Below, in pieces: positions 37,858 through 48,553 of a DNA stretch of 64,000 nt. The stretch spans positions 118,645-182,644 of the forward strand of contig NZ_LISX01000012.1 of assembly GCF_001905465.1 (NCBI RefSeq), given 5' to 3'. The notes beneath the pieces were generated by a model. The model was not told the origin of the DNA. It searched no databases and saw nothing but the letters and a program-made list of their open reading frames with translations. The translations under genes and the position numbers were made by a program. How positions within the stretch are numbered: position 1 is the first letter of the stretch; each line of letters begins with the position of its first letter. The DNA comes from Kitasatospora sp. CB01950 (GTDB taxonomy: Bacteria; Actinomycetota; Actinomycetes; Streptomycetales; Streptomycetaceae).

Positions 37858-39005
37858 CCACCACCGCACCCCCGCAGATCCCGTTCTTCCCGCCCGACCT
37901 CTTCGAGGACGACCGCGACCTGCTGCTGGACGTCGTCCACGAGGTCGCCACCGATCCCGCCCAACGCTTCATCCTCGGCGAACGCACCGCCCGCTTCGAG
38001 GAATTGCTGCGGACCGACCTCGGCGTCGCCGACGTCGTGGCCTGCGGCAGCGGCACCACCGCACTCACCCTCATCCTGCGCGCCATGGGCATCGGCGCAG
38101 GCGACGAGGTGATCGTCCCCGCGTTCGGCTGCGCCCCGCTCGCCAACACCGTCCTCGGCGTCGGCGCCACCCCCGTCTTCGCCGACATCGACCCGAACAC
38201 CCTGGTCATCGACCCCGACGCCGCCGAGGCCCTGATCACCGCCCGCACCAAGGCGCTGATGCCCGCCCACATGTTCTCCGTGATGGCCGACATGCCGCGC
38301 CTGCGCGCCCTCGCCGACCGTCACGGCCTCCGCCTGATCGAGGACTCCGCCGTCGCCCAGGGCGCCGTCCTGGACGGCCGACCCGCCGGCACCTGGGGAG
38401 ACGCCGGCCTGTTCTCGTTCGTCCAGGTGAAGTCCTTCGGCGGCCCCGGCGAAGGCGGCGTCGTGGTCACCGACGACCTCGAACTCGCCCGCACGGCAAG
38501 GATGCTGCGCAACCACGGCCAGGACGGCGTGCACCGCTTCCGGCACCACCTGATCGGCATGAACAGCCGCTTCGACGAAGTCCTCGCCGCGTTCCAGCTG
38601 CGCCGCCACCCCGGCCTGGCCCGCCGCCTCGCCCGCCGTGCCGAGATCGCCGCCCACTACACCGAACAGTTCACCCCGCTCGCCGCCGACGGCATCACCC
38701 CACCGCCACCCGGCACCAACGGCCGCTGCTACTACGTCTATTCACTGCTCGCCACCCACCGCGACCAGCTCAAGCAGCACCTCGCCGCACACGGCGTGGA
38801 GAGCCACATCTACTACCCGCGCCCCCTGCCCCGCCAGCCCGCCTTCACCGCATTCGCCCCCGCCGACGCCCACTGGCCGAACGCCGAACGCGCCGCCCGG
38901 CAGTGCCTGTCCATCCCGATCTACCCCCACCTGACGGACGCCCAGGTCGACCGCATCACCGCCGCGGTGCACTCCTTCGCGGCCGCCCCCGTACCCGCCG
39001 CCTGA
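37854..39005 (+). CDS. DegT/DnrJ/EryC1/StrS-family PLP aminotransferase B, 383 aa
   Basis: A second, only distantly similar member of the family: CGSGTTALTLILRAMGIGAG, IEDSAVAQGAVLDG (Asp), and the catalytic Lys in LFSFVQVKSFGGPGEGG. It overlaps aminotransferase A by four bases, so both are made together, either for two amination steps or as a heteromer. Either protein could alternatively act as a dehydratase of the family, but the Lys is present in both. Confidence 0.9.
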   Translation: MTTTAPPQIPFFPPDLFEDDRDLLLDVVHEVATDPAQRFILGERTARFEELLRTDLGVADVVACGSGTTALTLILRAMGIGAGDEVIVPAFGCAPLANTVLGVGATPVFADIDPNTLVIDPDAAEALITARTKALMPAHMFSVMADMPRLRALADRHGLRLIEDSAVAQGAVLDGRPAGTWGDAGLFSFVQVKSFGGPGEGGVVVTDDLELARTARMLRNHGQDGVHRFRHHLIGMNSRFDEVLAAFQLRRHPGLARRLARRAEIAAHYTEQFTPLAADGITPPPPGTNGRCYYVYSLLATHRDQLKQHLAAHGVESHIYYPRPLPRQPAFTAFAPADAHWPNAERAARQCLSIPIYPHLTDAQVDRITAAVHSFAAAPVPAA

Positions 39006-39161
39006 ACCGTCGGGCCCACCACTGCGGAAGCCTCGGAGGGCCCAACAGGACTACGGCAGGCGGCTCTTGGCAACGGCAGGACCGGCCGCACGAGCCTGCC
39101 CTAGGCTTGCAGGATCCGGACCCGGACCCGGACCCGGTCGTCGAGTTGCCAAGGATGACGC

Positions 39162-40310
39162 ATGATCAAGCGCCGTTCCCTGCTCACCCTCGCCGGCCTG
39201 GGCGGGGCCGCCGCCCTGCTGCCGGCCTCGCCCGCTCAGGCCTCGCCCGCCTCGCCGCCGTGCCCCATCGACCTGCCCGCGCCCACCGTCGGCCGACCGG
39301 TCGGCACCACCAGCCTGCACCTGGTCGACCACAACCGGCTCGACCCGTTCGAACCCGCCTCCGGCGCACGCGAGTTGATGGTCCAGCTCTGGTACCCGGC
39401 ACGCACCGTCGCCGGCCGGGCCAGAGCGCCCTACCTCACCTCGCGGGTCGCCGCCGCGATCGATCGGTACCTGTCGCTGGACCCGGGCACTCTCGCACGG
39501 CTCCGACCCGCCGCCCACCTCGACGCCCCCGCCCACCCGGGCCCCCTGCCCCTGCTGCTGCTCGGGCACGGCCGCAAGGGCGGCCGCAGCAACTGCACCG
39601 CCCTGGCAGAGGAGTTGGCCGCCCACGGCTACCTCGTCGCGGCCGTCGACCACACCCGAGACGCCACCGCCGTCGAATTCCCGGACGGCCGACTGGTGTA
39701 CAGCGTCCTGTCCGACGACCCGCCGAGCTGGGACGCCGCCGACCGCCTGGAGATCGCCGCCCGGGTCGCCGACCTGCGCTTCGTCACCGACCAACTCACC
39801 AGCAGCAGAATGCCGTTCAGTGTCGACGGCCGACGGATCGGCGTGCTCGGCCACTCCATGGGCGGAGCCGCCGCCGCCGAGGCGCTGCGCCAGGACCCGC
39901 GCCTGCGGATCGGCCTCGACCTCGACGGCGGCCTGTTCGGCTCACCCGTCCCCGACCTCGGACTGGACCGGCCGTTCCTGCTGCTCACCTCGCTCCACGA
40001 CCACGACACCTGGCAGCGCTGGCGCGAACACCACCACGCCTGGGGCCGCCAGTTGTACACCCGAGGCGCGGGCCACCTCAGCTTCACCGACCTGCCGCAC
40101 GCCGCCGAACCCGGCCACCTCGCCGACCACCTCCCCGCCGACGCCTGCACCGCCCTCCTCGGCACCCTCACCCCGGCCCGCGCCACCGAACTCACCCGCA
40201 CCTACGTGCGCGCCTTCGCCGACCACTTCCTCCGCGACCGCCCCACCCCACTCCTCGCCGGCCCGTCCCGGCGCTACCCGGAAGTCGACTTCCGATGGAG
40301 CCTGCACTGA
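39162..40310 (+). CDS. Secreted alpha/beta-hydrolase (PAF-acetylhydrolase/dienelactone hydrolase-like), 382 aa
   Basis: N-terminal twin-arginine-like signal (MIKRRSLLTLAGLGGAAALL, cleavage after about residue 27 at AQA). Catalytic serine lies in the nucleophile elbow VLGHSMGGAAA near residue 228, with an oxyanion-hole block LLLLGHGRKGGRSN earlier and a late GAGHLSFTDLPH holding the His. The family hydrolyses esters of lipids or plasticiser-like compounds. It has its own ribosome binding site (AAGGA) and lies 156 bp after the aminotransferases, with a short GGACCC repeat (about 39118-39136) between. Confidence 0.87.
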   Translation: MIKRRSLLTLAGLGGAAALLPASPAQASPASPPCPIDLPAPTVGRPVGTTSLHLVDHNRLDPFEPASGARELMVQLWYPARTVAGRARAPYLTSRVAAAIDRYLSLDPGTLARLRPAAHLDAPAHPGPLPLLLLGHGRKGGRSNCTALAEELAAHGYLVAAVDHTRDATAVEFPDGRLVYSVLSDDPPSWDAADRLEIAARVADLRFVTDQLTSSRMPFSVDGRRIGVLGHSMGGAAAAEALRQDPRLRIGLDLDGGLFGSPVPDLGLDRPFLLLTSLHDHDTWQRWREHHHAWGRQLYTRGAGHLSFTDLPHAAEPGHLADHLPADACTALLGTLTPARATELTRTYVRAFADHFLRDRPTPLLAGPSRRYPEVDFRWSLH

Positions 40311-41128
40311 GAACGTCCGCTGTGCCACTGCGCGCCGCGTTCCTCGCGGCGGCGACCGACGCCACGCTGGTCAACCGGCTCCGTGTGGTCGGCCGGGCCG
40401 GGGTGGGCACGGATCACGTCGAATTGGCAGCGGCAGCCCGGTACGGGGTCGCTGTCACCCATACCCCGGGTTCCAACGCGAACGCGGTCGCCGAGTTCAC
40501 CCTCGCCCAACTCCTCGCCCTGACCCGAGATCTCCCGGCGTACAACGAGGCCGCGCACCGGGGCCACTGGCGCGCACCGACCGCACCGACGGTAGAGCTG
40601 TCGGAGCTGACCCTGGGCATCGTCGGGATGGGCCGGATCGGCCGGGCCTTGGCCGAGCGGGCGACCGCCCTGGGTATGGATGTCCAGGCCATTTCGCGGC
40701 ACCCCGCCGAGGCCTCGGTGCCCCGGGCCCACTCCCTCGACGCACTGCTGGCGACCAGCGACGTGGTCTCCCTGCACCTACCGCTCACCGTGCAGACCCG
40801 AGGGCTGATCGGTCGGACGGAGCTGGCGCTCATGCGCCCGGGGTCGATCCTGCTCAACACCGCCCGGGGCGGAATCGTCGACGAGCAGGCGCTGGCCGAT
40901 GCGCTGCGCGACCCCGCACACCCGCTCGCGGCAGCCGCCGTCGACACCTTCGAGCAGGAGCACGCCGCCTTCGCCTCGCCGCTCTTCGGTCTGCCGAACG
41001 CCCTGCTGACCCCGCATGTCGCGGGGATGAGCAGGAGCGCCGTGGCCACGGCGGCCCTGCTCTGCGCGGACCACATTGCGGCCCTGCTCGCCGACCTCCC
41101 GGACGGCGTACCCGTGGTGACCGCGTGA
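40295..41128 (+). CDS. D-2-hydroxyacid dehydrogenase, N-terminally truncated, about 277 aa
   Basis: The NAD-binding domain is complete: LGIVGMGRIGRALAERATAL, HLPLTVQTRGLIG, LLNTARGGIVDEQAL (catalytic Arg) and LLTPHVAGMSRSAV (His). The region before VVGRAGVGTDHVEL is only about 35 residues instead of about 70-80, so most of the N-terminal half of the catalytic domain is missing. The frame opens inside the end of the hydrolase gene (ATG 40295, or GTG 40320), without a convincing ribosome binding site. It is probably a remnant after a deletion, although a shortened functional enzyme cannot be excluded. Confidence 0.7.
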   Translation: MEPALRTSAVPLRAAFLAAATDATLVNRLRVVGRAGVGTDHVELAAAARYGVAVTHTPGSNANAVAEFTLAQLLALTRDLPAYNEAAHRGHWRAPTAPTVELSELTLGIVGMGRIGRALAERATALGMDVQAISRHPAEASVPRAHSLDALLATSDVVSLHLPLTVQTRGLIGRTELALMRPGSILLNTARGGIVDEQALADALRDPAHPLAAAAVDTFEQEHAAFASPLFGLPNALLTPHVAGMSRSAVATAALLCADHIAALLADLPDGVPVVTA

Positions 41129-41147
41129 CGGTCGTCGTCAACAGCCG

Positions 41148-42830
41148 CTACTGGCGGACGTTCTGAGCGCCGACCTCAACCGCCGTGTCCCGCCCGCCGG
41201 TGACGGCCGCCGCCAACTCGGTGAGCACCAGCCGGTCCGGCTTCCCCGACGCGCCCAGCGGCAGCCGGTCCAGCAACAGCAGCCGCTCCGGCCACTTGTA
41301 CTTCTCCAACCCGCACAACTGGCCCAGGTAGTCGGTGAGTTCGACGAGCCCCAGCCCGCCTTCGGGTTCGCGCGGCACGGCGCAGACGCACATCCGCTCC
41401 CCGAGATCCGGGTCCGGCACCGGTACGCACACCGCCTCCACCAGCCCCGGGTGGCCCTCCAGCAGGCGTTCCACCTCCGACAGGCCGATCGACACCCCAC
41501 CCCGGTTCACCATCTGCTTGATCCGCGCCACCACCCGCAACGACCCGTCCGCCTCCAGCACCCCCCGGTCGCCGGACCGCACCCACCCGCCGTCCACCCG
41601 CAGCCGCGCGTCCAACTCCGGCTCCCCGACGTGGCACAGCGGACTCATCGGCCCCCGCGCCTGCAACTCGCCCGCCACCCCCGCCGGCACCGGACGCCCG
41701 TCCGGCCCGCACACCCGGAATTCCGTCACCGCCGGATCCGGCCGACCGACCCGCAACACGTCGACGTTCGAACTCTCCCACCGGGTATGACAGTTCACCC
41801 CGTCGCTCGCCCCGTACACATTCACCACCGGACACCCGAACCGCCGCAACGCCGCCCCCAGAACGGCCGACGACAACATCGCCGAACTCGACACCACCGC
41901 CTGCAAGGACGACAAGTCCTCACCCGGGGAAGGCGGTTGCTCCGCCAGCCGGCGCAACATCGTCGGCACCGCCGCCAGCTGCGTCGGCCGCCAACGCCCC
42001 ACCGCCGCCAGCGCATCCGCCGGATCGAACCGCTCCCGCAACACCACCGTCGCCCCGCACCGCACCAACGCCACCACCGCCAACGAGCCGTACGCCGTCG
42101 CCGGATGTACCAACAGCAACACCCGCGGCGGCGCCCCGTCCACCGTCCCCAACACCCGCTCCACGTAACGCCCCCGGCCCCCCGCCAGCGCATTGTGCGA
42201 GTACGCGACCAGCTTCGGTGCGGCCTCCGACCCCGACGACACCAGAATCCGCGCCGGCGCCTCCGCATCCACCGCCACCGGCGCCCAGCCCGCCCGCTCC
42301 GGCCACGGCTCCGCCTCCAGCACCACCACCTCACGCAGCCACGGCAGTTCCGGCCGCAACCCGTCCACCAGCGCCTTCCACTCCGGCACCGTCACCACCG
42401 CATCCGCCCGCGACGTCCCCAACAACGCCAACAGATCCCGCCGCCCGTGCCCCGGCACACACGGCAACACCACCCCACCCAGCGCCGCCACCGCCAGATC
42501 CACCGCCAGGCCCCGCCAATCCGCCGGCAGCTTCGTCGCCACCACCGACCCCGGACCCACCCCCCGCGCCGCCAACCCGGCCGCCAACCCCCGCACCCGC
42601 CGCGCCAGTTCGACGAACGTCACCTCACCCCCGTCGTCCACTACAGCCACCCGCCCCCCATCGACCCCCACCCGCTCCACAAACAACTCGTACAACCCGC
42701 GCCCCGGACACCACCCCCGAGCCACCCACTCCTCCCGCAACTCCCGCCCCACCCGATCCGGAAACTCCACACCCGCCACCGAGACCCACGCACCGCCCAC
42801 CACAACCACTCCCATCACCGATCGATCCAT
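41148..42830 (-). CDS. Class I adenylate-forming enzyme (acyl/aryl-CoA or -carrier ligase), 560 aa
   Basis: ANL-family features: an atypical P-loop VSSGSEAAPKLVAYS in place of SSGTTGxPK, VNVYGASDG (A5), WVRSGDRGVLEADG (A7), a hinge VARIKQMVNRGGVSIG and the C-terminal catalytic Lys in PLGASGKPDRLVL. It should activate a carboxylic acid as acyl-AMP and pass it to CoA or a carrier. The start is uncertain (ATG 42830 or 42815; no strong ribosome binding site), and the frame continues open for 5.7 kb upstream into repetitive DNA without recognised domains. It is the most downstream gene of the minus-strand block. Confidence 0.88.
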   Translation of the reverse strand: MDRSVMGVVVVGGAWVSVAGVEFPDRVGRELREEWVARGWCPGRGLYELFVERVGVDGGRVAVVDDGGEVTFVELARRVRGLAAGLAARGVGPGSVVATKLPADWRGLAVDLAVAALGGVVLPCVPGHGRRDLLALLGTSRADAVVTVPEWKALVDGLRPELPWLREVVVLEAEPWPERAGWAPVAVDAEAPARILVSSGSEAAPKLVAYSHNALAGGRGRYVERVLGTVDGAPPRVLLLVHPATAYGSLAVVALVRCGATVVLRERFDPADALAAVGRWRPTQLAAVPTMLRRLAEQPPSPGEDLSSLQAVVSSSAMLSSAVLGAALRRFGCPVVNVYGASDGVNCHTRWESSNVDVLRVGRPDPAVTEFRVCGPDGRPVPAGVAGELQARGPMSPLCHVGEPELDARLRVDGGWVRSGDRGVLEADGSLRVVARIKQMVNRGGVSIGLSEVERLLEGHPGLVEAVCVPVPDPDLGERMCVCAVPREPEGGLGLVELTDYLGQLCGLEKYKWPERLLLLDRLPLGASGKPDRLVLTELAAAVTGGRDTAVEVGAQNVRQ

Positions 42831-43320
42831 CCGTCCAACCACCACTGAAAACCCACCCCGGCGCCGCGCTGTCGCCCCGCACCCTGCCGACGGCAGCCGC
42901 TCGCCAACTCCCGCCCGGCAGCACCGCGGTGAGCCGAAACGCCGCCCACCCTCCGCACCAGGTCGGAGCCCGCCGTTCCGCACCCGACTCGCTGCCTGCC
43001 GCAGCCCCACCTCCGCGAGCGCCACAGCCACCGAGACACCCTCGTGGCCCCCGAGCCCACTCACCCCGCCCCACTCCCGGGGGCGCCCCCTTCCACCTGT
43101 GCAGGAGTCCAGCCCCCGCGCACCCACCAACCTGGCCCCCTGCACCCGGCGTACACATCGCGGCCGAAACCGGCTGTCGGCACGACCTCTCCTGGGATCG
43201 GCCACTGCCGAGACCCCACGCAACCCGCGACCGCTGTGCAGCGAGCCACCTGACGTGCCGGGACGCCTGCTCGCTGCGGCAGGACGGCAGCCGCTGCGCC
43301 CCATGGAGCGCTCCACCCGC

Positions 43321-43610
43321 GCACGGCGTGGCCCACTCGCGCCCGAGGACGGGCCGCGGCTGACTCGTTCGCGCACCCGGCCATCCTCAACTCCCCGCCA
43401 GGAAACCGACGGTGACCTGCCGCACGGTCCGGTGTCGGTGCGGCTCCGTCGCCCCGGTCCGCTGACGGGAGACTCCAGCTCTCGCGCACCTGCCCGCGTA
43501 CGGCGTGGCCCAGCTGCGCCCGAGGACGGATCGCGGCTCACTCGTGCGCGCGCCCGACAGCCCTCAACTCCCTTCCGGGAGGCCGACGGTGACCTATCGC
43601 GCGGTCCGGT
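43321..43610. repeat. Two degenerate copies of a unit of about 178 bp
   Basis: The segments 43321-43433 and 43499-43608 align along their length (shared elements GGCGTGGCCCA, TGCGCCCGAGGACGG, AGCCCTCAACTCC/CATCCTCAACTCC, GACGGTGACCT, CGCGGTCCGGTG). They mark the left edge of the repetitive region and differ from the main array to the right. Confidence 0.7.
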
Positions 43611-43839
43611 GCGACCGACGGCTGTCCGAGTCGGGCCCCCGCAGGGTCCGGAAGACTCCAACCCTCGCGCACCTGCCCACGCCTGCATGCAGCACACCGG
43701 CTCGTCCATCGCCACCCGGTGCGAGATGTGCTGTCCGCAGCCTGCGCGCGACCGACCGTCCGGTGTACGTGTCGGCCTGGCCGAGCACTCATCTGTATGG
43801 GTGTCCCGCCATGGTTCGCTCGCCGCCGTTGGGACGTGA

Positions 43840-46800
43840 CTCTCCCCGACTGCCTGAACGCGGCAGATCCGCCGCTGACCTCCGCCACGGACAACAGCAC
43901 CACCTACCCGGGAACGGTCCGCCGCCCAGCCAACTCCGCACCCGCCGCTCGCCCGGGCACCGACTGGCTGCGCCAGCGCTGCGCCCAGGTGGAGACGTTG
44001 GTTCACCCGGACCGGCCAGCCGCCAACCGGCACCCTGTCGTCCCCGCGCCGGCACCGACGCGGCCCACCTGTGCGGGCGTGATGCCCACCACCACCCACC
44101 ACCGCTGCGGCAACTGAGCCGCCCGCCCCGGCCGCTCGAGGACGCGGTCTCGGCCGTTGCCGAAGTGCGCCGCACGTGCCGTCGCCACCCTGCCGAGAAC
44201 CGGCCCTGGGCCCGCCACCGATGTGCGCTGGGCCCGGCGTCCCGGAGCGGGCGACCAAGTGGTGTCCGGCTCCACGGGGCACCCTCTCCGCGGTGGGCGC
44301 GGAGCCACACCGCCGTGTGGGCGGCACATACGAACGCCGCACCTGCTCTCCCTTCCCGTCACGCTGCCCGCGGCTGGCACACGGCCGACCAACAGGCGTC
44401 CGAGCCCGGCCCCCACAGAGCCGGCCTGCTTCACCTGCGCGGGCACCCCACTCCGGCCCGCCCGTCACCCTTGCACCACCGCAGTCCGCGCTCCCCGCCC
44501 CGGCGGGCCGCCCAGCCGAGCCGCCGTCCCTCCCGGAACAGCCTGGTGCCGACCCGCAACCGCTGCGCGCCCAGGCACCAACTGCCCGCGCCCTCACTGC
44601 GCTTGGCCGAGCAATTCCACACCTCTCCACCCCACGCGGTCGCGCCCCGCGTTCCGGACGACACCGGACCACCGCCCTGACCCGTTGGCCGCCCAGGCCC
44701 ATGGACGCCACGCCGGCGCAGCCCCGTCCGCCTACCGCCCTCCCTGCCTCGGCTTCCCGAGCGCAGCACGTCCGCTGTCGCCGAGATTCGTCGCCCGCCG
44801 CGCCACCACCCCTCCTGGAACGGCCTGGTGTCGACTCCCCACCGCTACGTGGCCAGGTGCGAGCTGCCCGCGCCTGTACCGTGTCCGACCGCACACCTCC
44901 GAGCCGGTCCGCCACCCGGGTCTGCCGTCCACTCAGGCTCCTGGGCCCCCTGCCCACCGCCCTTCCGGCCTCGGCTTCCCGAGCGCGGCACGACTGCTGT
45001 CGCCGAGATTCGTCGCCAGCTGCGCCGCCAGCCCGCCGAGGACTGCCCGTTGTCGAGGCAGCGCCCGGCTCGCAACCGCCGCGCGACCAGCGACCAGTTG
45101 CCCGTGCTCTCGCTGCACCTGGCCGAGAACCTCCACACCTGTCCACCTCATGCGACTGCGCGCCGCGCTCTTGCCGGTGCTCGCCGGCCGTGCCGGTCTG
45201 CCGTCCGCTCACGCCCGTGGACGCCACGCCGGCGCAGCCCCGTTCACCTACCGCCCTCCCTGCCTCGGCTTCCCGAGCGCGACACGCCTGCTGGCGTCGA
45301 GGTTCGTCCTCTGGAACGCCACCGCGTCGCCGAGGACTGGCCGTTGCTGAGGCAGCGTCCGGCCCGCAACCGCTGCGCAGCCAGACACCCACCGCCCGCG
45401 CCCCCGCTGCGCCACGCCTGTCCACTTCATGCAACTGCGCGCCGCGCTCCGGCCGACATCGGCACGCCGTCCGGGTTCGCCGTCCGGTCGGTCCCATGGA
45501 CGCCACGTCGGTGCGGCCTCGTCTGCGTGCAGCTCTCCCCGCCTCGGCTTCCCGAGTGCGGCACGTCTGCTGTCGTCGGGGTTCGTCGGCTGACGCGCCA
45601 CCATCCCGCCGGGGACTGCCCGTTGCTGAGGCAGAGCCCAGTCGGCTACCGCCGCGTGACCAGGCCCCGGTTGCCCGCGCTGTCGTCGTGTCCGGCCGCA
45701 CACCTCCGAACCGTTCCGTTCTGGCCGGTCGTGCGCCGCGCTCCGGCCTGCACCGGCGCGCCGTGCGGGTCTGCCGTCCGGTCGGGCCCATGGGCGCCAC
45801 ATTGGTGCGGCCTCGTCTGCGTGCGGCCCTCCCTGCCTCGGTTTCCCGAGTGCGGCACGTCCGCCGTCGTCGAGGTTCGTCGCCCGACGCGCCACCATCC
45901 CGCCGGCGACTGCCCGTTGCTGAGGCATCGCCCAGTCGGCTACCGCCGTGCGACCAGGCCCCGGTTGCCCGCGCTGTCGTCGCGTCCGGCCGCACACCTC
46001 CGAACCGGTTCGCTCCATGCGGTCGCGCGCCGCGCTCCTGCGGACACCGGTCCGCCACCCAGGTCTGCCGTCTGCTCAGGCTCCTGGGCCCCGCACCGGC
46101 GCTGCCTCGTCTGCCTACCGGCTCTCCTGTCTCGGCGGTGTGAGTACGGCACGTCCGCTGCCGTCGAGGTTCGTCGCCTGAAGCGCCACCACCCCACCGA
46201 GGACCGCCCGGCTCGCAACCGCCACGCGACCAGACACCAACTGCCTGCACCCTCGCTGCGCCTGGCCGAGAACCCCCACACCTGTCGACCTCATGCGACT
46301 GTGCGCCGCGCTCCTGTGCCGCACCGATCCGCCGTCCGCTCAGGTTCTTGGGCACCGCACCGGCGTTCTGAGTGCGGAACGCCTGCCGTTGTCGAGGTTG
46401 GTCGCCTGCGGCGCCATCGCGCTGCCGGGGACTGGCCGTTGCCGAGGCAGCGCCCGGTCCGCAGCCGCCACGCGACCAGACGCCAATTGCCCCCGTCGTC
46501 GCCGTGCCCGGCCCCATACCTCCGAACCGGTCCGCTCCATCCGGCCGTACGCCGCGGTCCTGCCGACACCGGCCCACCGTCCCGGTCCACCGCCCGCTCA
46601 CGCCCGTGGTTCCCGCCCCGGCACGGTTTCGTCCGCCTGCCCGAACGCGGCACGGCTGCTGCCGAGTTCCAGTGCCGCCAGCCCCCGTCCAGCCACCGCC
46701 CGATGCCAGGGCGCCGATCCACCCGCAACCGCCGCGCTGCCAGGCCCCAGCCGCCCGTGCCATCGCCGCGCCCGACCGGCGATTTCCGTGCCGGCCCATC

Positions 46801-48150
46801 CCGGCCGGGCACCTGGTGGCCCCCGGCGATGGCGGCACCTCGTCGCCCCCACCCGAACGCCGACCAGCCGTACAAGCACGCCGTCCTTTCCCGGCCTTGG
46901 ACTTCTCACAGCCGTGGCCCCGCCTGCTTACCACCGGCCCGGTCGCAGCCCCGCGCGCCCCGCTACCCGCCCCGGCGGCCCAATCACGGAACCTCGGCCG
47001 TCGGCGGACTCCGCCACACGAAGTGCCACCACCCCGCCGCGAACCGGCCTCTGCCAAGTGACCGCGCCGCCGTTCGCCACCACCACACGGTGGGTCGGCC
47101 GGCGCTCCCGGCACCCCGGGACGGTCGCTCGGGCGGCGGTCCGCTCCGAGCGGCACGCTCGCTGCGCCAGGAGCAGAGCCACTGCGCCGTTCGCGCCCAA
47201 CGGGAGAAGCACACCAACGCCGGACGCCCGCCCGACCCCCGTCACGCCGTCCGCCACCGCTGCGCAACCAGCCGCCCAGCACACCTGCCCGGGTCTCGCA
47301 GCGGCGACCCGCATCCCGCCCCGGTCCGCCCTTCACCGTCACAGCACCCCGATCCTCACGCCTCGCCCAGGCCGACCGAGTACGGGACGTCCGCCGATCG
47401 CCAGCAGTGCCGCCACAACTTCGGGCACCGCCCGCTACCTGGGCACCGCGCCGCCCGCAACCACCGCGCGGCGGAACACCAACTGCCCCAGCCCTCGCCG
47501 TGCCCGGCAGATGGCCACCTCCGCACCAGCCGACAACCTCCGGCCGACCACCACACTCCCGCCGACGCCGGGCTGCCCCGCAGGTCCGCCGCCCGCTCAG
47601 TCCCCTGAACCCGCTACCGACCCGGCCCGCGCTGCCCGTCCCCGGCACGGTCGCGGCACCCCACCGGTAACCCCTGCGCGGTCCGGCACCAACTGCTCCC
47701 GCCCCTGCACCCTGCGGCCGACCCTGATCTGTCCCGCAGGCCTTCCGCCCGTTCAGGCACCTGGACGCGCGGCCTTCTCCTCCGGTCCCCATTGCGGACG
47801 CAGCGTCACACCCCACGCTCCGCACCCAGGGGAACTGAACACGGCAGCACGCCGGGCACCGCCGAGCCCCATCGCCCTTCCACGTACCGCCTGTCGGCAA
47901 GGCCGCGCCCCACCGGCAACCACTGTTCGACCGAACATCTCTCCGTCGGCCCACGCCGCCCGCCCTACCACCGCACTCCCGCCGACGCCGGCCTGTCCCG
48001 CAGGTCCGCTGTCCGCTCAGTCGCCGAAACCCCCCACCGACGTGGCCCGCGCCGTCCGCCACCAGCGCGGTCGCGGCACCGCGATCCACCCTTCCCGCCC
48101 GGCCTGCCCGAACGCGGCACGCCTGCCGCCGCCGACCCCCAACAGCGCCC
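43840..48150. repeat. Degenerate tandem array of about fifteen units of 220-300 bp or more
   Basis: A core GCTGTCGTCGAGGTTCGTCG and variants begins at 44774, 44996, 45290, 45569, 45863, 46157 and 46385, giving spacings 222, 294, 279, 294, 294 and 228, all multiples of three; weaker copies extend left to about 43840 and right to about 48150. Each unit also holds CTCGGCTTCCCGAG and CTGCCCGTTGCTGAGGCAG, which can form hairpins. Base counts by hand in four 60-base samples (44821, 45061, 45601, 45841) give GC of about 87, 74 and 59 percent in the three frame positions. This is the skew of plus-strand coding in the frame of position 44828, yet that frame has stops at 44680 and 47608 and no start with a ribosome binding site. 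The minus strand is also open throughout. It is either a decayed gene for a repetitive Arg/Pro/His-rich protein or a non-coding repeat locus. Confidence 0.75.
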
Positions 48151-48194
48151 CCACTTCTCAAGACACCGCCTGCCGTCAGTGCCTCACCCTGCCT

Positions 48195-48229
48195 GCCACC
48201 GCCACCGCCACCGCCACCGCCACCGCCAC
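48195..48229. repeat. Hexanucleotide run (GCCACC)n
   Basis: About six direct copies of GCCACC at the right end of the repetitive region, before the CoA-transferase gene end. The stretch 48230-48553 to its right holds no gene that I recognise. Confidence 0.85.
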
Positions 48230-48553
48230 ACGCCCGTGCACCGGACGACACCCCAGCCGCACCCGGCCGAACACCGCCCCGCCCGCCTGTCCAGGTCAGG
48301 CCCTCACCACCACACCGCCCGCGAAGCCCACAGCACCCCACAACGGAGCACCGACCACCGCAGCCGCCACCCGCCGAAACCCCGCTGCGCCCGCGCCCGT
48401 CCGAAGCCCCCTCTGCGGGCGGGCAGCAGCGACCCCACCGCCCGTACGCGCAGCGCCTGCGGGCCCGGCCGGCGAGGCCCTTGCGGTGGGACGTCCGCCG
48501 CCCCGCCCGTCCGCACAGCGGTCGAGGGCGCCGCTCGCGCCACCGCCACCCGC

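Noticed and set aside
44828..47608. A plus-strand open frame of 926 codons through the repeat array, with coding-like base skew.
   Set aside because: It has no start codon with a ribosome binding site, is bounded by stops that fall inside repeat units, and its Arg/Pro/His-rich product matches nothing I know; it is described as a repeat and possible decayed gene instead of a CDS.
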